DNA of 64,000 nucleotides, taken from assembly GCA_963676845.2 (NCBI GenBank), contig CAXXKK010000031.1:1-64000 (forward strand), read 5' to 3'. Below, piece after piece: positions 45,111 to 55,369 of the stretch (its first letter is position 1; each line of letters begins with the position of its first letter). The position numbers and the translations under genes are program-made. The notes beneath the pieces were generated by a model. It did no database searches and was not told the DNA's origin. It saw nothing but the letters and a program-made list of their open reading frames with translations. Origin of the DNA: G963662675 sp963676845 (GTDB lineage: Bacteria; Bacteroidota; Bacteroidia; Bacteroidales; Prolixibacteraceae).

Positions 45111-47600
45111 TTAGTCCAGTTCTACGATAGTGATGCCAGCTCCGCCAAAATCAACATGTTCATCGCGGAATGTCCTTACAATAGGGTCTGACTTCAGGAA
45201 GTTCCGGATAACTTCTTTTAATATTCCATTTCCTTTTCCATGGAGGATACGAAGTTCATGTTTGTCGAGCATAACGGCTTGGTCAATAAATGCCTGTATG
45301 TTTATGATCGCTTCTTCGGCACGTTGACCCCGGATGTCAATTTCTGTTTTGAAGCTGAGCTTTTTCTCGGAAATGTTTTTGTTTGCGTTTGCCTTGGTTT
45401 GGTTGACGTTTCTGCTTTCCTGACGGGCTTCATTATTGCTAACCGGGATCAGTTTGTTTTTGCTGACAGAAGTACGTAATTGTCCAAACGCAACGATGAT
45501 GTTTTTATCCCCAACTTCAAGTACTTCACCAATAGATGATTGTCCTTCGATTTTTACCTTGTCTCCGGGGGATAAAATCTTCTTTTTAGGAGCTTTTGCT
45601 ACAACTTCCTTATTTTCAGCTTGAGGGCTTTTCTTGTTCTTGCGTTTCTTTTTCTTATCCTTGAGTTTTTCAATTTTGCGGTTTATCCATTCATCATCTT
45701 CAGAGTTTGTTTTTACTACATCCTCCTTAAATTCATTTAGCTGTTTTCGAATGGCTTTGGTTTTTTCCTTTTCAGCCTGATTTTCACGGATTTCTCGAAT
45801 GGTATTTTCTACCTTTTTATTGGCTTCTGCAATAATCTTTTCAGCTTCCTGTTTTGCTTCTTCCAGTATTTGCTTGCGTTGTTTATTTAGTTTCTCCAGA
45901 TCGGTTTCGTAGCGTGAAGAAACATTGTCAAGCGTTTTTTCAACCTGACGGATGCGCTGGCGTTTAGATTCCCAATAACGTTTATCTCGCAGAATGTCTC
46001 GTAAGTGTTTGTCAAAGTTGATGTGGTCTTTACCAATTTTGTCTGTTGCTTGTTGCAGAATACTTTCCGGCATTCCAATTTTACGGGCAATTTCAAAAGC
46101 GAAAGAACTTCCTGGTTTGCCAATCTGAAGCTGGAAAAGTGGCTCCATTTTATGTGAGTCATACATCATAGCTCCATTTATGATTCCATCGGTAGAAGAG
46201 GCAAAGTGTTTTAAGTTTGTATAGTGAGTTGTGATTACTCCAAATGTGCCTTGCTGATTTAACTGATCTAAGATTGATTCTGCAATTGAACCTCCTAGCA
46301 TTGGTTCTGTTCCTGTCCCAAACTCATCAATAAGCACGAGGGTTTTTGCATTTGAGTTTTTTAGGAAGAACTTCATATTCATCAGGTGGGAGCTGTAAGT
46401 ACTTAAATCGTTTTCCATGGATTGCTCATCACCAATATCGATAAAAAGCTGATCGAAAAATCCGGCGTGACTGGTTTCATCAACAGGGATTAATAATCCA
46501 CATTGAAGCATGTATTGCAGAAGTCCAACTGTTTTTAGACAAACCGATTTACCTCCCGCATTAGGACCCGAAATCAACAAGATATGGTTTTCGGGAGATA
46601 ATGTAATATTCAAAGGAACGACTTCCCGTTTTTCTTTTTCTAGTGTGAATTTAAGTAATGGGTGTGTTGCTTTTTGCCATTCAATGCAAGCGTGTTTGTC
46701 AATAGTTGGTTTGATGGCCTGCATGCGGTTTGCCATATGGGCTTTTGCCCGTTCAAAATCAATTGTTCCTAGAAACTCGTATTGGTTAACTAAGTCATAC
46801 AGATAGGGACGGACATCATTTGAAATCTCAATCAGTATTTTTACGATTTCACGTTTTTCTGCGTATTCAAGTTCGCGGATTTCGTTGTTCATTTCTACAA
46901 CTTCTGCAGGTTCAACATAGACCGTTTTACCGGTTGCAGATTCATCATGAACAATTCCTCCAAGCTTCCGCTTCATTCCTGCCGGAAGCGGGATTACCGG
47001 TCTTCCGTCACGAATGGAAACACTTGTCTCGTCTTCAACCAACCCATCTTTTTGCGCTTGCCTTAAAATGCTGTGCAGTCGCTTGGAAACACTACTTTGT
47101 TTTGAAAATAAATCGCGGCGAATTTGTGCCAGTTCCGGAGAAGCATTGTCCTTAACTTTTCCATGCTGGGTTAGAATTTGTTCAATCCGTTCTTTCAGAA
47201 AAGGGAAAATACTAACGCGTTGAATTAATTTTTTTAGCGTCGGATATTTGGCTTCGTCCAAATTTGTAATAAAACGAATGATGGCAGTAATGGTGTCGAG
47301 CGAACGTTTTAAATCGAATAGTTCATTAACTTCAAGAAATCGCCCTTCGGTTTTTATTTTTGCAAGAGCCGGGCGAAGGTCAAAATAGTAATTCGTAGGA
47401 AAGTTATCGTTTTCAATAAGTAATTTTGCCAGTTCCTCAGTGAGGGAAAGCTCATAAAGTATTTTCCCCGGTTTAGACATAAAGCAAACCTCGTCTACTT
47501 TGTCTTTGCCCAGAGTGCTTAAACAACTTCCTTTGATAAGATCACGAATACGATCAAATCCAATTTTCGATTCAAAATTATCGGGATAAATTTTTGTCAT
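45111..47600 (-). CDS. mutS2: Endonuclease/ATPase MutS2
   Basis: An 829-residue protein from the ATG at 47600. The MutS-like core and clamp occupy the first 300 residues (RRDLFSKQSSVSKRLHSIL; VHDESATGKTVYVEPAEVVEMNNEIREL), the ABC-type ATPase follows (LLISGPNAGGKSVCLKTVGLL; LVLIDEFGTGTEP; ITTHYTNLKHFA), then a long charged coiled coil (EAEKIIAEANKKVENTIREI), a KOW-like strand region, and the C-terminal Smr nuclease domain with IDIRGQRAEEA and LHGKGNGIL. MutS2 limits recombination and acts on collided ribosomes in other species. Confidence 0.95.
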   Translation of the reverse strand: MTKIYPDNFESKIGFDRIRDLIKGSCLSTLGKDKVDEVCFMSKPGKILYELSLTEELAKLLIENDNFPTNYYFDLRPALAKIKTEGRFLEVNELFDLKRSLDTITAIIRFITNLDEAKYPTLKKLIQRVSIFPFLKERIEQILTQHGKVKDNASPELAQIRRDLFSKQSSVSKRLHSILRQAQKDGLVEDETSVSIRDGRPVIPLPAGMKRKLGGIVHDESATGKTVYVEPAEVVEMNNEIRELEYAEKREIVKILIEISNDVRPYLYDLVNQYEFLGTIDFERAKAHMANRMQAIKPTIDKHACIEWQKATHPLLKFTLEKEKREVVPLNITLSPENHILLISGPNAGGKSVCLKTVGLLQYMLQCGLLIPVDETSHAGFFDQLFIDIGDEQSMENDLSTYSSHLMNMKFFLKNSNAKTLVLIDEFGTGTEPMLGGSIAESILDQLNQQGTFGVITTHYTNLKHFASSTDGIINGAMMYDSHKMEPLFQLQIGKPGSSFAFEIARKIGMPESILQQATDKIGKDHINFDKHLRDILRDKRYWESKRQRIRQVEKTLDNVSSRYETDLEKLNKQRKQILEEAKQEAEKIIAEANKKVENTIREIRENQAEKEKTKAIRKQLNEFKEDVVKTNSEDDEWINRKIEKLKDKKKKRKNKKSPQAENKEVVAKAPKKKILSPGDKVKIEGQSSIGEVLEVGDKNIIVAFGQLRTSVSKNKLIPVSNNEARQESRNVNQTKANANKNISEKKLSFKTEIDIRGQRAEEAIINIQAFIDQAVMLDKHELRILHGKGNGILKEVIRNFLKSDPIVRTFRDEHVDFGGAGITIVELD

Positions 47601-47653
47601 AATTCTATTTTGCCGCAGCAAAAATAGAAAGAACTGACGTTATCTGCCAACTA

Positions 47654-48034
47654 CTACAATTTTTCTTCCAGAATCTTCAGGAATACATCTGCCATAAAGG
47701 GTTTTCCCAGATATGTATCCATCCCCGATTCCAGGCATCTGTTAATATCGTCACCTGCATCACTGGCTGTCATGGCAATAATTAACGAGTTATTTTCTAA
47801 TTTTTGTTCTTTTTCGTATTTCCGTATGGCAATGGTTGCTTCATATCCGTCCATCACAGGCATCATAACATCCATTAAAATGACGTTGAAAGGTTGTTTT
47901 TTATACATCTCTAAAGCTTCCTGTCCATTATTGGCAGTTTCAATTGATTGAAAATGACCTCTCAAAGAGAGGGTTGTGATTCTGTGGTTTAGTGGACTAT
48001 CATCAACAACTAAAAGTCGAATATTCGAATACAT
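47654..48034 (-). CDS. Stand-alone response regulator receiver protein
   Basis: A 126-residue single receiver domain with all phosphorylation residues: LLVVDDSPLNHRIT (acidic pair), VILMDVMMPVMDGYEAT (phospho-Asp about residue 58), IIAMTAS (Thr) and YLGKPF (Lys). No output domain. It resembles receivers cut from hybrid kinases and probably acts by protein contact. It lies between the AGCS symporter and mutS2 on the same strand, 18 bp after the former. Confidence 0.88.
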   Translation of the reverse strand: MYSNIRLLVVDDSPLNHRITTLSLRGHFQSIETANNGQEALEMYKKQPFNVILMDVMMPVMDGYEATIAIRKYEKEQKLENNSLIIAMTASDAGDDINRCLESGMDTYLGKPFMADVFLKILEEKL

Positions 48035-48052
48035 GAGAGAAAATTAATTTTA

Positions 48053-49732
48053 TTAGTCAATAGGTACTTTTTCATTCGGAAATCTTTCAGCATATTCTTT
48101 CCAGAAACTCTTAACTTCAGATTTCATTTCTTTACGAAGAAGCAATATACCAATTAAGTTTGGAATAGTCATGAGTGCAACGGTAATTCCTGAGATTGTC
48201 CAAATGATTGTTGTATCTACAAATGAAGCTACAAAAAAGCCAATGACGTAAAGAATTCTGTAGTATGTTATTCCTTTATAACCTACCAGGTAAATTATAG
48301 CCCGGTCACCATAATATGACCATGAAATGGCTGTAGAGAAAGCAAATAAGAGTAAGCCAATAGATACAATATAGCGTCCGTAATCTCCCAGCCAGCTTTT
48401 CGTAAATGCTTCTGTTGTTAAAGGAGCACTGTGTATAAGTGATGCTCCTTCAAAGCTTATTGATTCGCCGTTTGAAACATTCCCATTTTCTACTTTCACG
48501 TGCCCTGTATATGGTTCTCCTGAATCGTACACATGAATATTTTCTGCGATTGAGCGTGCATGGATAATGGTAACATCATTCTGGATATTTCCATTTACAA
48601 CATCAAGTTCGCCTGAGAATAGAGGTAAATCGACATTTCCGAGAAGATAATTCTGAAGTTGCTCTTTATCTTCAGTATTTCCTTCATCATAACTTGAGGC
48701 CAATACTGCCATATCTGTCATCTGAAACTGATTGTCAACTTTTTCAGTCCACACACCGGATGAAAGAAGAACCAACCCTGTTATTGTACAGATTACGATA
48801 GTGTCGATAAAAGGTCCCAAAAGGGCAACTAATCCTTCTGAAACAGGCTCGTGTGCTTTGGCTGTGGCATGTGCAATAGATGCAGAACCTTGTCCTGCTT
48901 CATTGGAAAATAAGCCCCGATTTACTCCCCGGTTAAAGGCGAAAGAAAAACCAGCTCCCAGAAAACCTCCTGTTGCAGCAGTTCCTGTAAATACATCATG
49001 AATAACAGAATATAGTGAAGGGAGTATATTTTCGTAATTAAACAGGATTACGGCAAAAGCCCCAATCAGGTAAAAGATAGCCATAATTGGTACAAGCTTG
49101 GACGTAACTTTGGCAATACGTTTGATTCCTCCGATAATAACAAACGCCAGTATACATGCCAATATTACTCCGGTTAGCATGTTGTTGATCCCAAATGTTG
49201 AATTTATGGAGTTTGCAATAGAATTGATCTGAGGAAGGTTTCCTGTTCCAAATGAAGAAATAACAGTAGCAATAGCGAAAATTGCAGCCATCCAGGGGAG
49301 TTTTAATCTATTTCTCATGAAATACATAGGACCTCCGGAAATGGTTCCATCTTCAGTGATCTCGCGATATTTGTGAGAGATCGTAACTTCCACGAATTTT
49401 AAAGTCATACCCAAAACGGCTGTTACCAACATCCAAAAAAGCGCAGCAGGTCCTCCCAGGTGAATGGCTAAAGCTACTCCTGCAATATTCCCGGTTCCAA
49501 CAGTTCCGGAAAGTGCTGTTGCCAATGCCTGAAAGTGAGTGGTATCACCCACATCTCCTTCCTGGTCAAAATCTCCTTTAACAATTTTGACGGCATGTTT
49601 GAAATACCTAAACTGGGGGAACTTTAAATAAAGAGTGAAAAATAATCCAGTACCTAGAAGTAAGTATACAAACCAGGCGCTACCTCCAATGTATCCATCT
49701 ATTGTTGCAAGTATCTCGTTTAGGTTATTCAT
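48053..49732 (-). CDS. Alanine/glycine:cation symporter (AGCS) with an inserted periplasmic domain
   Basis: A 559-residue sodium/alanine symporter. GTVGTGNIAGVALAIHLGGPAALFWM (residues 77-102), the GGPMYFM loop (about 133) and NRGVNRGLFSNEAGQGSASIAHATA (about 267-291) are strong family motifs. Family members are about 450-480 residues. Here about 110 residues (about 329-440, QFQMTDMAVLASSYDEGN to ISFEGASLIHSAP) are inserted before the TTEAF helix. The insert is acidic and beta-rich. The transport core seems complete. Confidence 0.9.
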   Translation of the reverse strand: MNNLNEILATIDGYIGGSAWFVYLLLGTGLFFTLYLKFPQFRYFKHAVKIVKGDFDQEGDVGDTTHFQALATALSGTVGTGNIAGVALAIHLGGPAALFWMLVTAVLGMTLKFVEVTISHKYREITEDGTISGGPMYFMRNRLKLPWMAAIFAIATVISSFGTGNLPQINSIANSINSTFGINNMLTGVILACILAFVIIGGIKRIAKVTSKLVPIMAIFYLIGAFAVILFNYENILPSLYSVIHDVFTGTAATGGFLGAGFSFAFNRGVNRGLFSNEAGQGSASIAHATAKAHEPVSEGLVALLGPFIDTIVICTITGLVLLSSGVWTEKVDNQFQMTDMAVLASSYDEGNTEDKEQLQNYLLGNVDLPLFSGELDVVNGNIQNDVTIIHARSIAENIHVYDSGEPYTGHVKVENGNVSNGESISFEGASLIHSAPLTTEAFTKSWLGDYGRYIVSIGLLLFAFSTAISWSYYGDRAIIYLVGYKGITYYRILYVIGFFVASFVDTTIIWTISGITVALMTIPNLIGILLLRKEMKSEVKSFWKEYAERFPNEKVPID

Positions 49733-50134
49733 GATTTATCTTTTTGCAGGCTGTTCGTGTTTTTTCAAAAGGTTTTAGTATCAAAATTCTAAAAATTGCC
49801 TGCCTAAAATAGCATTTAGTTCTGTTTCCTGAAAATTGAAAAGCAAAATCAATAGATTTTTAGAAAGATTCTGACCAAAATATGGAGATATATTATTCTT
49901 TATTTAAAATTGAAAAAGATATATTTGGTTTTGAATAATTAAACTGTTTTTGTGTAAGGTGTTATTATGCTTGTGTTATGTATGGCTATTTTATCTGGAT
50001 TACTAATGACGTTTAGGTCTATTCTATCCCTAATTGTAATATATGATAAAATAGGGTTACAATATTTGGTTCTTAATTTATCTTATTCATTTAGCGAATT
50101 TTAAAATCGTTGTTTTGTCAGACTATAATCTACT
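49733..50134. other. Intergenic, AT-rich, divergent promoters expected
   Basis: About 400 bp between the AGCS symporter and the C10 protease, which are divergent. I see no open frame, repeat or clear TAnnTTTG element. Confidence 0.4.
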
Positions 50135-52705
50135 ATGAAAAAAATTATCTGTTTCTTTTGTTCTATTGTGTTTTTATTTCAGGTTTCGGCAAAAGAGGTC
50201 AATATTGATCAAGCCAGGAAGGTTGCTGAAGATTTTTTATTAAACATGTCAGGTTTTAGACTAAAGAGTACATCTTCTGTTAAAATTTATGATGTTGGCG
50301 ATATTTTTAAGTATGGGAATAATATACTTAAAAGTACGACTAACGAGAACCGTGATATATTTGCTTTCAATATAGGAAATGATGAAGGGTTTATCCTTAT
50401 TTCCGGAGATGATGCAGCTCCTCCTATCCTTGCGTATTCAATGGAAGGCAGCATTTCAGCAGATAACATTCCTCCGAATACTTTTGAATGGTTAAATTCT
50501 TACCGGACTTACATTCAATATCTTCAGGATAATAATATTCAACAATCAGAAACGGTAAAAGCAGCCTGGGATGGAACAGAGAATAATGTAGAAGTAGCGA
50601 ATCCGATAGTTTCACCATTAATAAGTACTAAATGGGGACAAGGAACTTATTATAACGCCAAGTGCCCGTATGATGATGAGGCTCAGAATTTCGTATGGAC
50701 TGGTTGTGTTGCTACTGCAATGGCTCAGGTAATGAACTATTGGGAATACCCTGCAAAAGGAACAGGTTTTCATACCGATAATAATTTTAATAATGGGGCA
50801 CTTTCTGGGAAATTTGGTATGACTTACTATGATTGGGATTTAATGCCTGATATCGTTAATGAACCAAATAGTGCTGTTGCAACTTTACTATACCAGTGTG
50901 GAGTTGCAGCAGATATGGTTTATTCTGTTGAGGCAAGTGGTGCCTTTTTGGATGAAAGGCTGTTTTTCCAAGAAAAGGGGGTGTCGTCTGCAGAAATAGC
51001 ATTCTGGAAATATTTTGGTTATGAGCCATCTGTAAGATATGAAGAAAGCAATGAATATTCTATTGAAGAATGGAAGTCATTGTTAAAATCGGAGTTGGAT
51101 GCAAACCGACCTATGATATATGAAGGAAATAAAGAGGGAGGAAGTGGTCATGCATTTGTTTGCGATGGCTACAGCGAAGATGATTATTTTCATTTTAACT
51201 GGGGTTGGAGAGGAAGCTACGATGGATACTTTTTAATGGATGCTTTAAATCCAGGCACTCAAAATTATAGCAGTGACCAGGCAGTGTTGCTAGGTATTGT
51301 GCCTTCGGAAAACAATTCCGGCTATAAACTGGAATTGACAGATAATCTCCAGGTTGAGAATAGTTCCATTGCTTATGGTGATGTGTTTTCCGTTTCAGCA
51401 GAAATTGAAAATAATGGATCAGAACTCTTTCAGGGGGATATTTGTGCTGCAATTTTTGATGACCAGAATACATTTATTGATTCTCTTCAGGTAAAACAAG
51501 ATTTGACTATAGCTTCGGGAGAATCTTCAGGTTTGCTAACATTTACTAGTGAGCGGCTAACCGATCTTTTTCCGGGAAGTTATACCGTAAATATTTTATT
51601 CTGTCAGGATGGAGGAGATTGGGATTTTGTAAACGCTTCTGAAACAAATACTGATATTATTGATTCGGCAGTATTGACGGTTGAGTATGAAAATCAGATA
51701 TCTCTGGGAACTCAAATTGAGGTTGAAACACCTAAAGTATATATGAGTGACACTTTAAAATTGAACTTTAATGTGACAAATAATAGCGATACTGATTTTT
51801 CAGGGAGTTTGAAGCTTTCACTTTATGATATACATGGGGAATTTGTGACAAATCTATTTGAAAAGTTAGATGTTGAAATTCAGGTAAACAGTACTAATAC
51901 AGATGATTTTTCTTTTTTTACCGAGCAACTAAATGTCAAACCGGGTGAGTATTCTATGGTATTGTTTCATAAAGTTGATGAAGGTGATTATGAATTGACG
52001 GGAGCTGGAATGTATGATAACCCTGCGAAGATTATTGTTCTTGCACATGAAGCCGAACTTGATCAATATGAAGATAACAATACAATTTATGAAGCTTATC
52101 AATTGCCTGTTGAATTCATAGATGATAAGGCTTATGTGAATACTGAAGGTTCCACATTTTTACTTAGTGATGCTTATGATTATTTTTCAATCTACTTTGC
52201 TGATGGCTACGATTATGACATTGATATCGCATTAAATGACTATTATAACAGTGTTGATGGAAATGCATATTCTATTGGTGCTGCCTTTGTTTATTCATTA
52301 AATGGCGTTTCACAATCCGATACCTTGTTGTCTGGTGTTGTGAATTCTTTTAGTGCTACCGGAGAGAATATGTTGTTTGTGGGTGTTGGAAATATATATC
52401 CTAATGATGGAACTTATCTTTTGGAGTTGAATATTACAAGATCAGTAACAACGGACATTCCTGAATTGACTGATAACCCTGAACTTATTGTTTCTCCCAA
52501 TCCATGTGTAAATGATTTAAATATTCAATGTGGGGAAAACTTAAAAAGTTATGCTATATATAATGCGAAAGGTTCTGTATTGCGTAGTGGTGTTTTCGGT
52601 TCAAATAGTTCTGTAATAAATGTTTCATCATTGCCCAAAGGGATTTATTTCTTAACGGTTAAAACTGAGGAAAATATATTCACTGAAAAGGTTGTAAAAG
52701 AATAG
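50135..52705 (+). CDS. Secreted C10-family (streptopain-like) cysteine protease with T9SS sorting tail
   Basis: An 856-residue protein with signal peptide (1-19), a Spi_C10-type inhibitory propeptide (about 20-150), and a C10 peptidase domain (about 155-395). The nucleophile is Cys191 in WTGCVATAMAQVMNYW and the general base His339 in GGSGHAFVCDGY, with the oxyanion-side NWGW at 355-358. Beta-sandwich repeats follow (about 400-620), then a pre-peptidase-like region. The end, IVSPNPCVNDLNI to the KG-IYFLTVKT strand and KVVKE, is a type A T9SS C-terminal sorting domain. Confidence 0.93.
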   Translation: MKKIICFFCSIVFLFQVSAKEVNIDQARKVAEDFLLNMSGFRLKSTSSVKIYDVGDIFKYGNNILKSTTNENRDIFAFNIGNDEGFILISGDDAAPPILAYSMEGSISADNIPPNTFEWLNSYRTYIQYLQDNNIQQSETVKAAWDGTENNVEVANPIVSPLISTKWGQGTYYNAKCPYDDEAQNFVWTGCVATAMAQVMNYWEYPAKGTGFHTDNNFNNGALSGKFGMTYYDWDLMPDIVNEPNSAVATLLYQCGVAADMVYSVEASGAFLDERLFFQEKGVSSAEIAFWKYFGYEPSVRYEESNEYSIEEWKSLLKSELDANRPMIYEGNKEGGSGHAFVCDGYSEDDYFHFNWGWRGSYDGYFLMDALNPGTQNYSSDQAVLLGIVPSENNSGYKLELTDNLQVENSSIAYGDVFSVSAEIENNGSELFQGDICAAIFDDQNTFIDSLQVKQDLTIASGESSGLLTFTSERLTDLFPGSYTVNILFCQDGGDWDFVNASETNTDIIDSAVLTVEYENQISLGTQIEVETPKVYMSDTLKLNFNVTNNSDTDFSGSLKLSLYDIHGEFVTNLFEKLDVEIQVNSTNTDDFSFFTEQLNVKPGEYSMVLFHKVDEGDYELTGAGMYDNPAKIIVLAHEAELDQYEDNNTIYEAYQLPVEFIDDKAYVNTEGSTFLLSDAYDYFSIYFADGYDYDIDIALNDYYNSVDGNAYSIGAAFVYSLNGVSQSDTLLSGVVNSFSATGENMLFVGVGNIYPNDGTYLLELNITRSVTTDIPELTDNPELIVSPNPCVNDLNIQCGENLKSYAIYNAKGSVLRSGVFGSNSSVINVSSLPKGIYFLTVKTEENIFTEKVVKE

Positions 52706-52867
52706 TGTCTTTCAAAAGTGGCGTAAGTAGCAGGGGATTTAAAGAAGAGGAATCTGTTATTGTAAATAGATTTCATTTAAACTTTTGGATGGCTTGTTCT
52801 ACCTGAAAATATTTATCGAAATTTCTTTGAAAAACAGGTTTTCAAGTGTGTTTTTACTTATTTTTGT

Positions 52868-53143
52868 TTGAAACGAATAATATATACAGATATGTTACCA
52901 AAATTTTTAATGGCTGATAACTCGCAGGAATGTCCTGATACAATTTATGTGGTTCATACAGAAGAGCCTAAGTTTATTGTTGAAAGTGATATTGAGGATT
53001 TTTGGACAAACCAAAAAGTTCACTGGATTAGTGATATGCCTGAGTCTGAAGAGTTAGTAAAATCTCTTTTAGAGGAAGCAGAAAACTTTTTGGATGATGA
53101 ATTTGAAAATCAGGAAAACCTTTTTGACGAAGATGAAGATTAA
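52868..53143 (+). CDS. Small acidic protein of unknown function
   Basis: Ninety-one residues from a TTG at 52868 (or 83 from an ATG at 52892). The N-terminal half is mixed (DTIYVVHTEEPKFIVESDIEDFW); the last 30 residues are strongly acidic (LLEEAENFLDDEFENQENLFDEDED). No signal peptide and no family recognised. It converges on tex with a 12-bp gap. Confidence 0.6.
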   Translation: MKRIIYTDMLPKFLMADNSQECPDTIYVVHTEEPKFIVESDIEDFWTNQKVHWISDMPESEELVKSLLEEAENFLDDEFENQENLFDEDED

Positions 53144-53155
53144 TTTTCTTCTTCT

Positions 53156-55291
53156 TTATTCCTGATCGACATCTTTTAAACTGAGTTGAATTCTTTTGCG
53201 GGGAATATCAACTTCAGTTACTTTTACTTTTACATGTTGATGTAAATGCACTATTTCATTGGGATCGCTAACAAAACGGTTGGCCAATTGTGAAATATGT
53301 ATTAATCCATCTTGTTTTACGCCCACATCTACAAAAGCTCCAAACTTGGTAATATTGGTTACAATTCCCGGAAGTTCCATGCCAACTTCAATATCTTCCA
53401 TCTTATAAATTCCTTGGGCAAACTCGAAAACTTTAATAATTTTTCGAGGATCACGGCCAGGTTTGGCAAGTTCCTTTTTGATATCATGTAGTGTGGGCAA
53501 TCCAATTTTATCCGTGATATATTTCTCCAGGTGAATTTTTTGCTGTAACTCTTCAGATTGAATGAGTTCAGCAACAGAGCAATTTAAGTCTTTTATTATT
53601 TTTTCAACTATGTGGTATGATTCCGGGTGAACTGCAGAATTATCTAATGGATTTTTAGAATCAGGAATACGCAGGAATCCAGCTGCCTGTTCGTATGCTT
53701 TTGCTCCCATGCGGGGAACTTTCATTAATTCTTTTCGGGATGAAAAAGCACCATACTCTTTTCTGTAATCCACGATGTTTTGTGCCAGTTGAGGACCAAG
53801 CCCTGAAATATAAGTAAGCAAATGCTTGGAAGCTGTATTTACATTTACGCCAACACTATTTACTGCAGATTCAACGACAGAATCCAGACTTTCTTTCAAT
53901 AGTTTTTGGTCCACATCATGTTGATATTGTCCCACGCCAATTGATTTAGCGTCGATTTTAACGAGTTCTGCTAAAGGATCCATTAGTCGGCGACCGATAG
54001 AAACAGCTCCGCGAACAGTTACATCGTACTGTGGAAATTCTTCACGGGCAACTTTTGAGGCTGAATAGACTGAAGCTCCATCTTCAGAAACTACAAAAAC
54101 CTGAATGTCCCTGTCGTAGCGTAGTTTTTTAATAAAATGCTCGGTTTCCCGGCTGGCTGTTCCATTTCCAATGGCGATGGCTTCAATCTGATAAGCACTC
54201 ACCATAGACGTGATTTTTCGGGCTGCCTGTTTGGTTTGTTCCTGAGGTTTATGCGGGTATATGTTTTCGTTGTGGAGCAGATTTCCCTGAGCATCCAAAC
54301 AAACAACCTTACATCCGGTTCGATACCCGGGATCGACAGCCAACACTCTTTTTTGTCCAAGTGGTGCTGCCAATAATAATTGTCGAAGGTTTTCAGCAAA
54401 AACATGAATGGCTTCTTTGTCGGCTTTTAATTTGGATTCGTTGGCAAATTCTGTTTCTATGGATGAGGATAGCAGGCGCTTGTAGCTGTCTCTAACAGCC
54501 AGTTCAACCTGTGTAGCGCATTCATTTTGAGAACGCACATAGTAACAGTTCAATCGTTCCAAAATGTCATTTTCATCCGGGGAAATTGAAATGCGAAGGA
54601 AGCCTTCATTTTCTCCTCGACGCATTGCAAGTAAGCGGTGTGACGGGCATTTTTTTAGTGGTTCTTCCCATTCGAAATAGTCCCGGTATTTTTCTCCTTC
54701 TTCTTCCTTTTTCTTGACAACTTTACTGCTGATAATTGCTCCAATCTGAAATGCACGCCTTACCATATTTCGGGCTTTTTCATTTTCATTGATCCATTCG
54801 GCAATGATGTCGCGGGCTCCGCTAAGTGCATCGTCCAGTGTCACAACTTCATCTTTTACAAAAGAATAGGCTCGACTTTCCAAATCCCGTTCCTGTTGTT
54901 TCATGATGATCTTGGCCAATGGTTCCAGTCCTTTTTCTCGGGCAATGCTGGCTCGGGTTTTTCGCTTGGGTTTGTAAGGCAGGTAAATGTCTTCCAACTC
55001 GGTTGAATCAAAACAATTTTCAATGCGTGCTTTTAATTCGTTTGAGAGTTGTCCTTGTTCATCAATCGTTTTGAGGATGGTTTCCTTGCGCTTAAGAAGT
55101 TCTTCCATGAAAGATTTTTCTTCTTTAATCTGTCCAATCTGAACTTCATCCAAACTTCCGGTACGTTCTTTCCGATAGCGGGAAATAAATGGGACAGTTG
55201 CTCCTTCATCCAAAAGGGCAATCGTGTTTTGTACCTGGTTGGGTTTTAAGTTTAGTTTTTCGGCAATTCTATGTATTAGCTCAGGAGTCAT
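53156..55291 (-). CDS. tex: Tex-family RNA-binding transcription accessory protein
   Basis: A 711-residue protein with the Tex layout: N-terminal helical region with VPFISRYRKERTGSLDE, a YqgF/RNase H-like fold (VLAVDPGYRTGCKVVCLD, about residue 315), a helix-hairpin-helix region (VNTASKHLLTYISGLGPQLAQNIVDYR, about 480) and a C-terminal S1 domain (GMELPGIVTNITKFGAFVDVGVKQDGLIHISQL, about 635-668). Tex binds RNA and nucleic acids and affects transcription; its precise role is unsettled. Confidence 0.95.
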   Translation of the reverse strand: MTPELIHRIAEKLNLKPNQVQNTIALLDEGATVPFISRYRKERTGSLDEVQIGQIKEEKSFMEELLKRKETILKTIDEQGQLSNELKARIENCFDSTELEDIYLPYKPKRKTRASIAREKGLEPLAKIIMKQQERDLESRAYSFVKDEVVTLDDALSGARDIIAEWINENEKARNMVRRAFQIGAIISSKVVKKKEEEGEKYRDYFEWEEPLKKCPSHRLLAMRRGENEGFLRISISPDENDILERLNCYYVRSQNECATQVELAVRDSYKRLLSSSIETEFANESKLKADKEAIHVFAENLRQLLLAAPLGQKRVLAVDPGYRTGCKVVCLDAQGNLLHNENIYPHKPQEQTKQAARKITSMVSAYQIEAIAIGNGTASRETEHFIKKLRYDRDIQVFVVSEDGASVYSASKVAREEFPQYDVTVRGAVSIGRRLMDPLAELVKIDAKSIGVGQYQHDVDQKLLKESLDSVVESAVNSVGVNVNTASKHLLTYISGLGPQLAQNIVDYRKEYGAFSSRKELMKVPRMGAKAYEQAAGFLRIPDSKNPLDNSAVHPESYHIVEKIIKDLNCSVAELIQSEELQQKIHLEKYITDKIGLPTLHDIKKELAKPGRDPRKIIKVFEFAQGIYKMEDIEVGMELPGIVTNITKFGAFVDVGVKQDGLIHISQLANRFVSDPNEIVHLHQHVKVKVTEVDIPRKRIQLSLKDVDQE

Positions 55292-55369
55292 CGTATTTTT
55301 AATTTAAGGAGAACGAAGATAACAAAATTGATTTGCTGTGATTTCTACCAGTTTTTTTACAGGGAAAAA

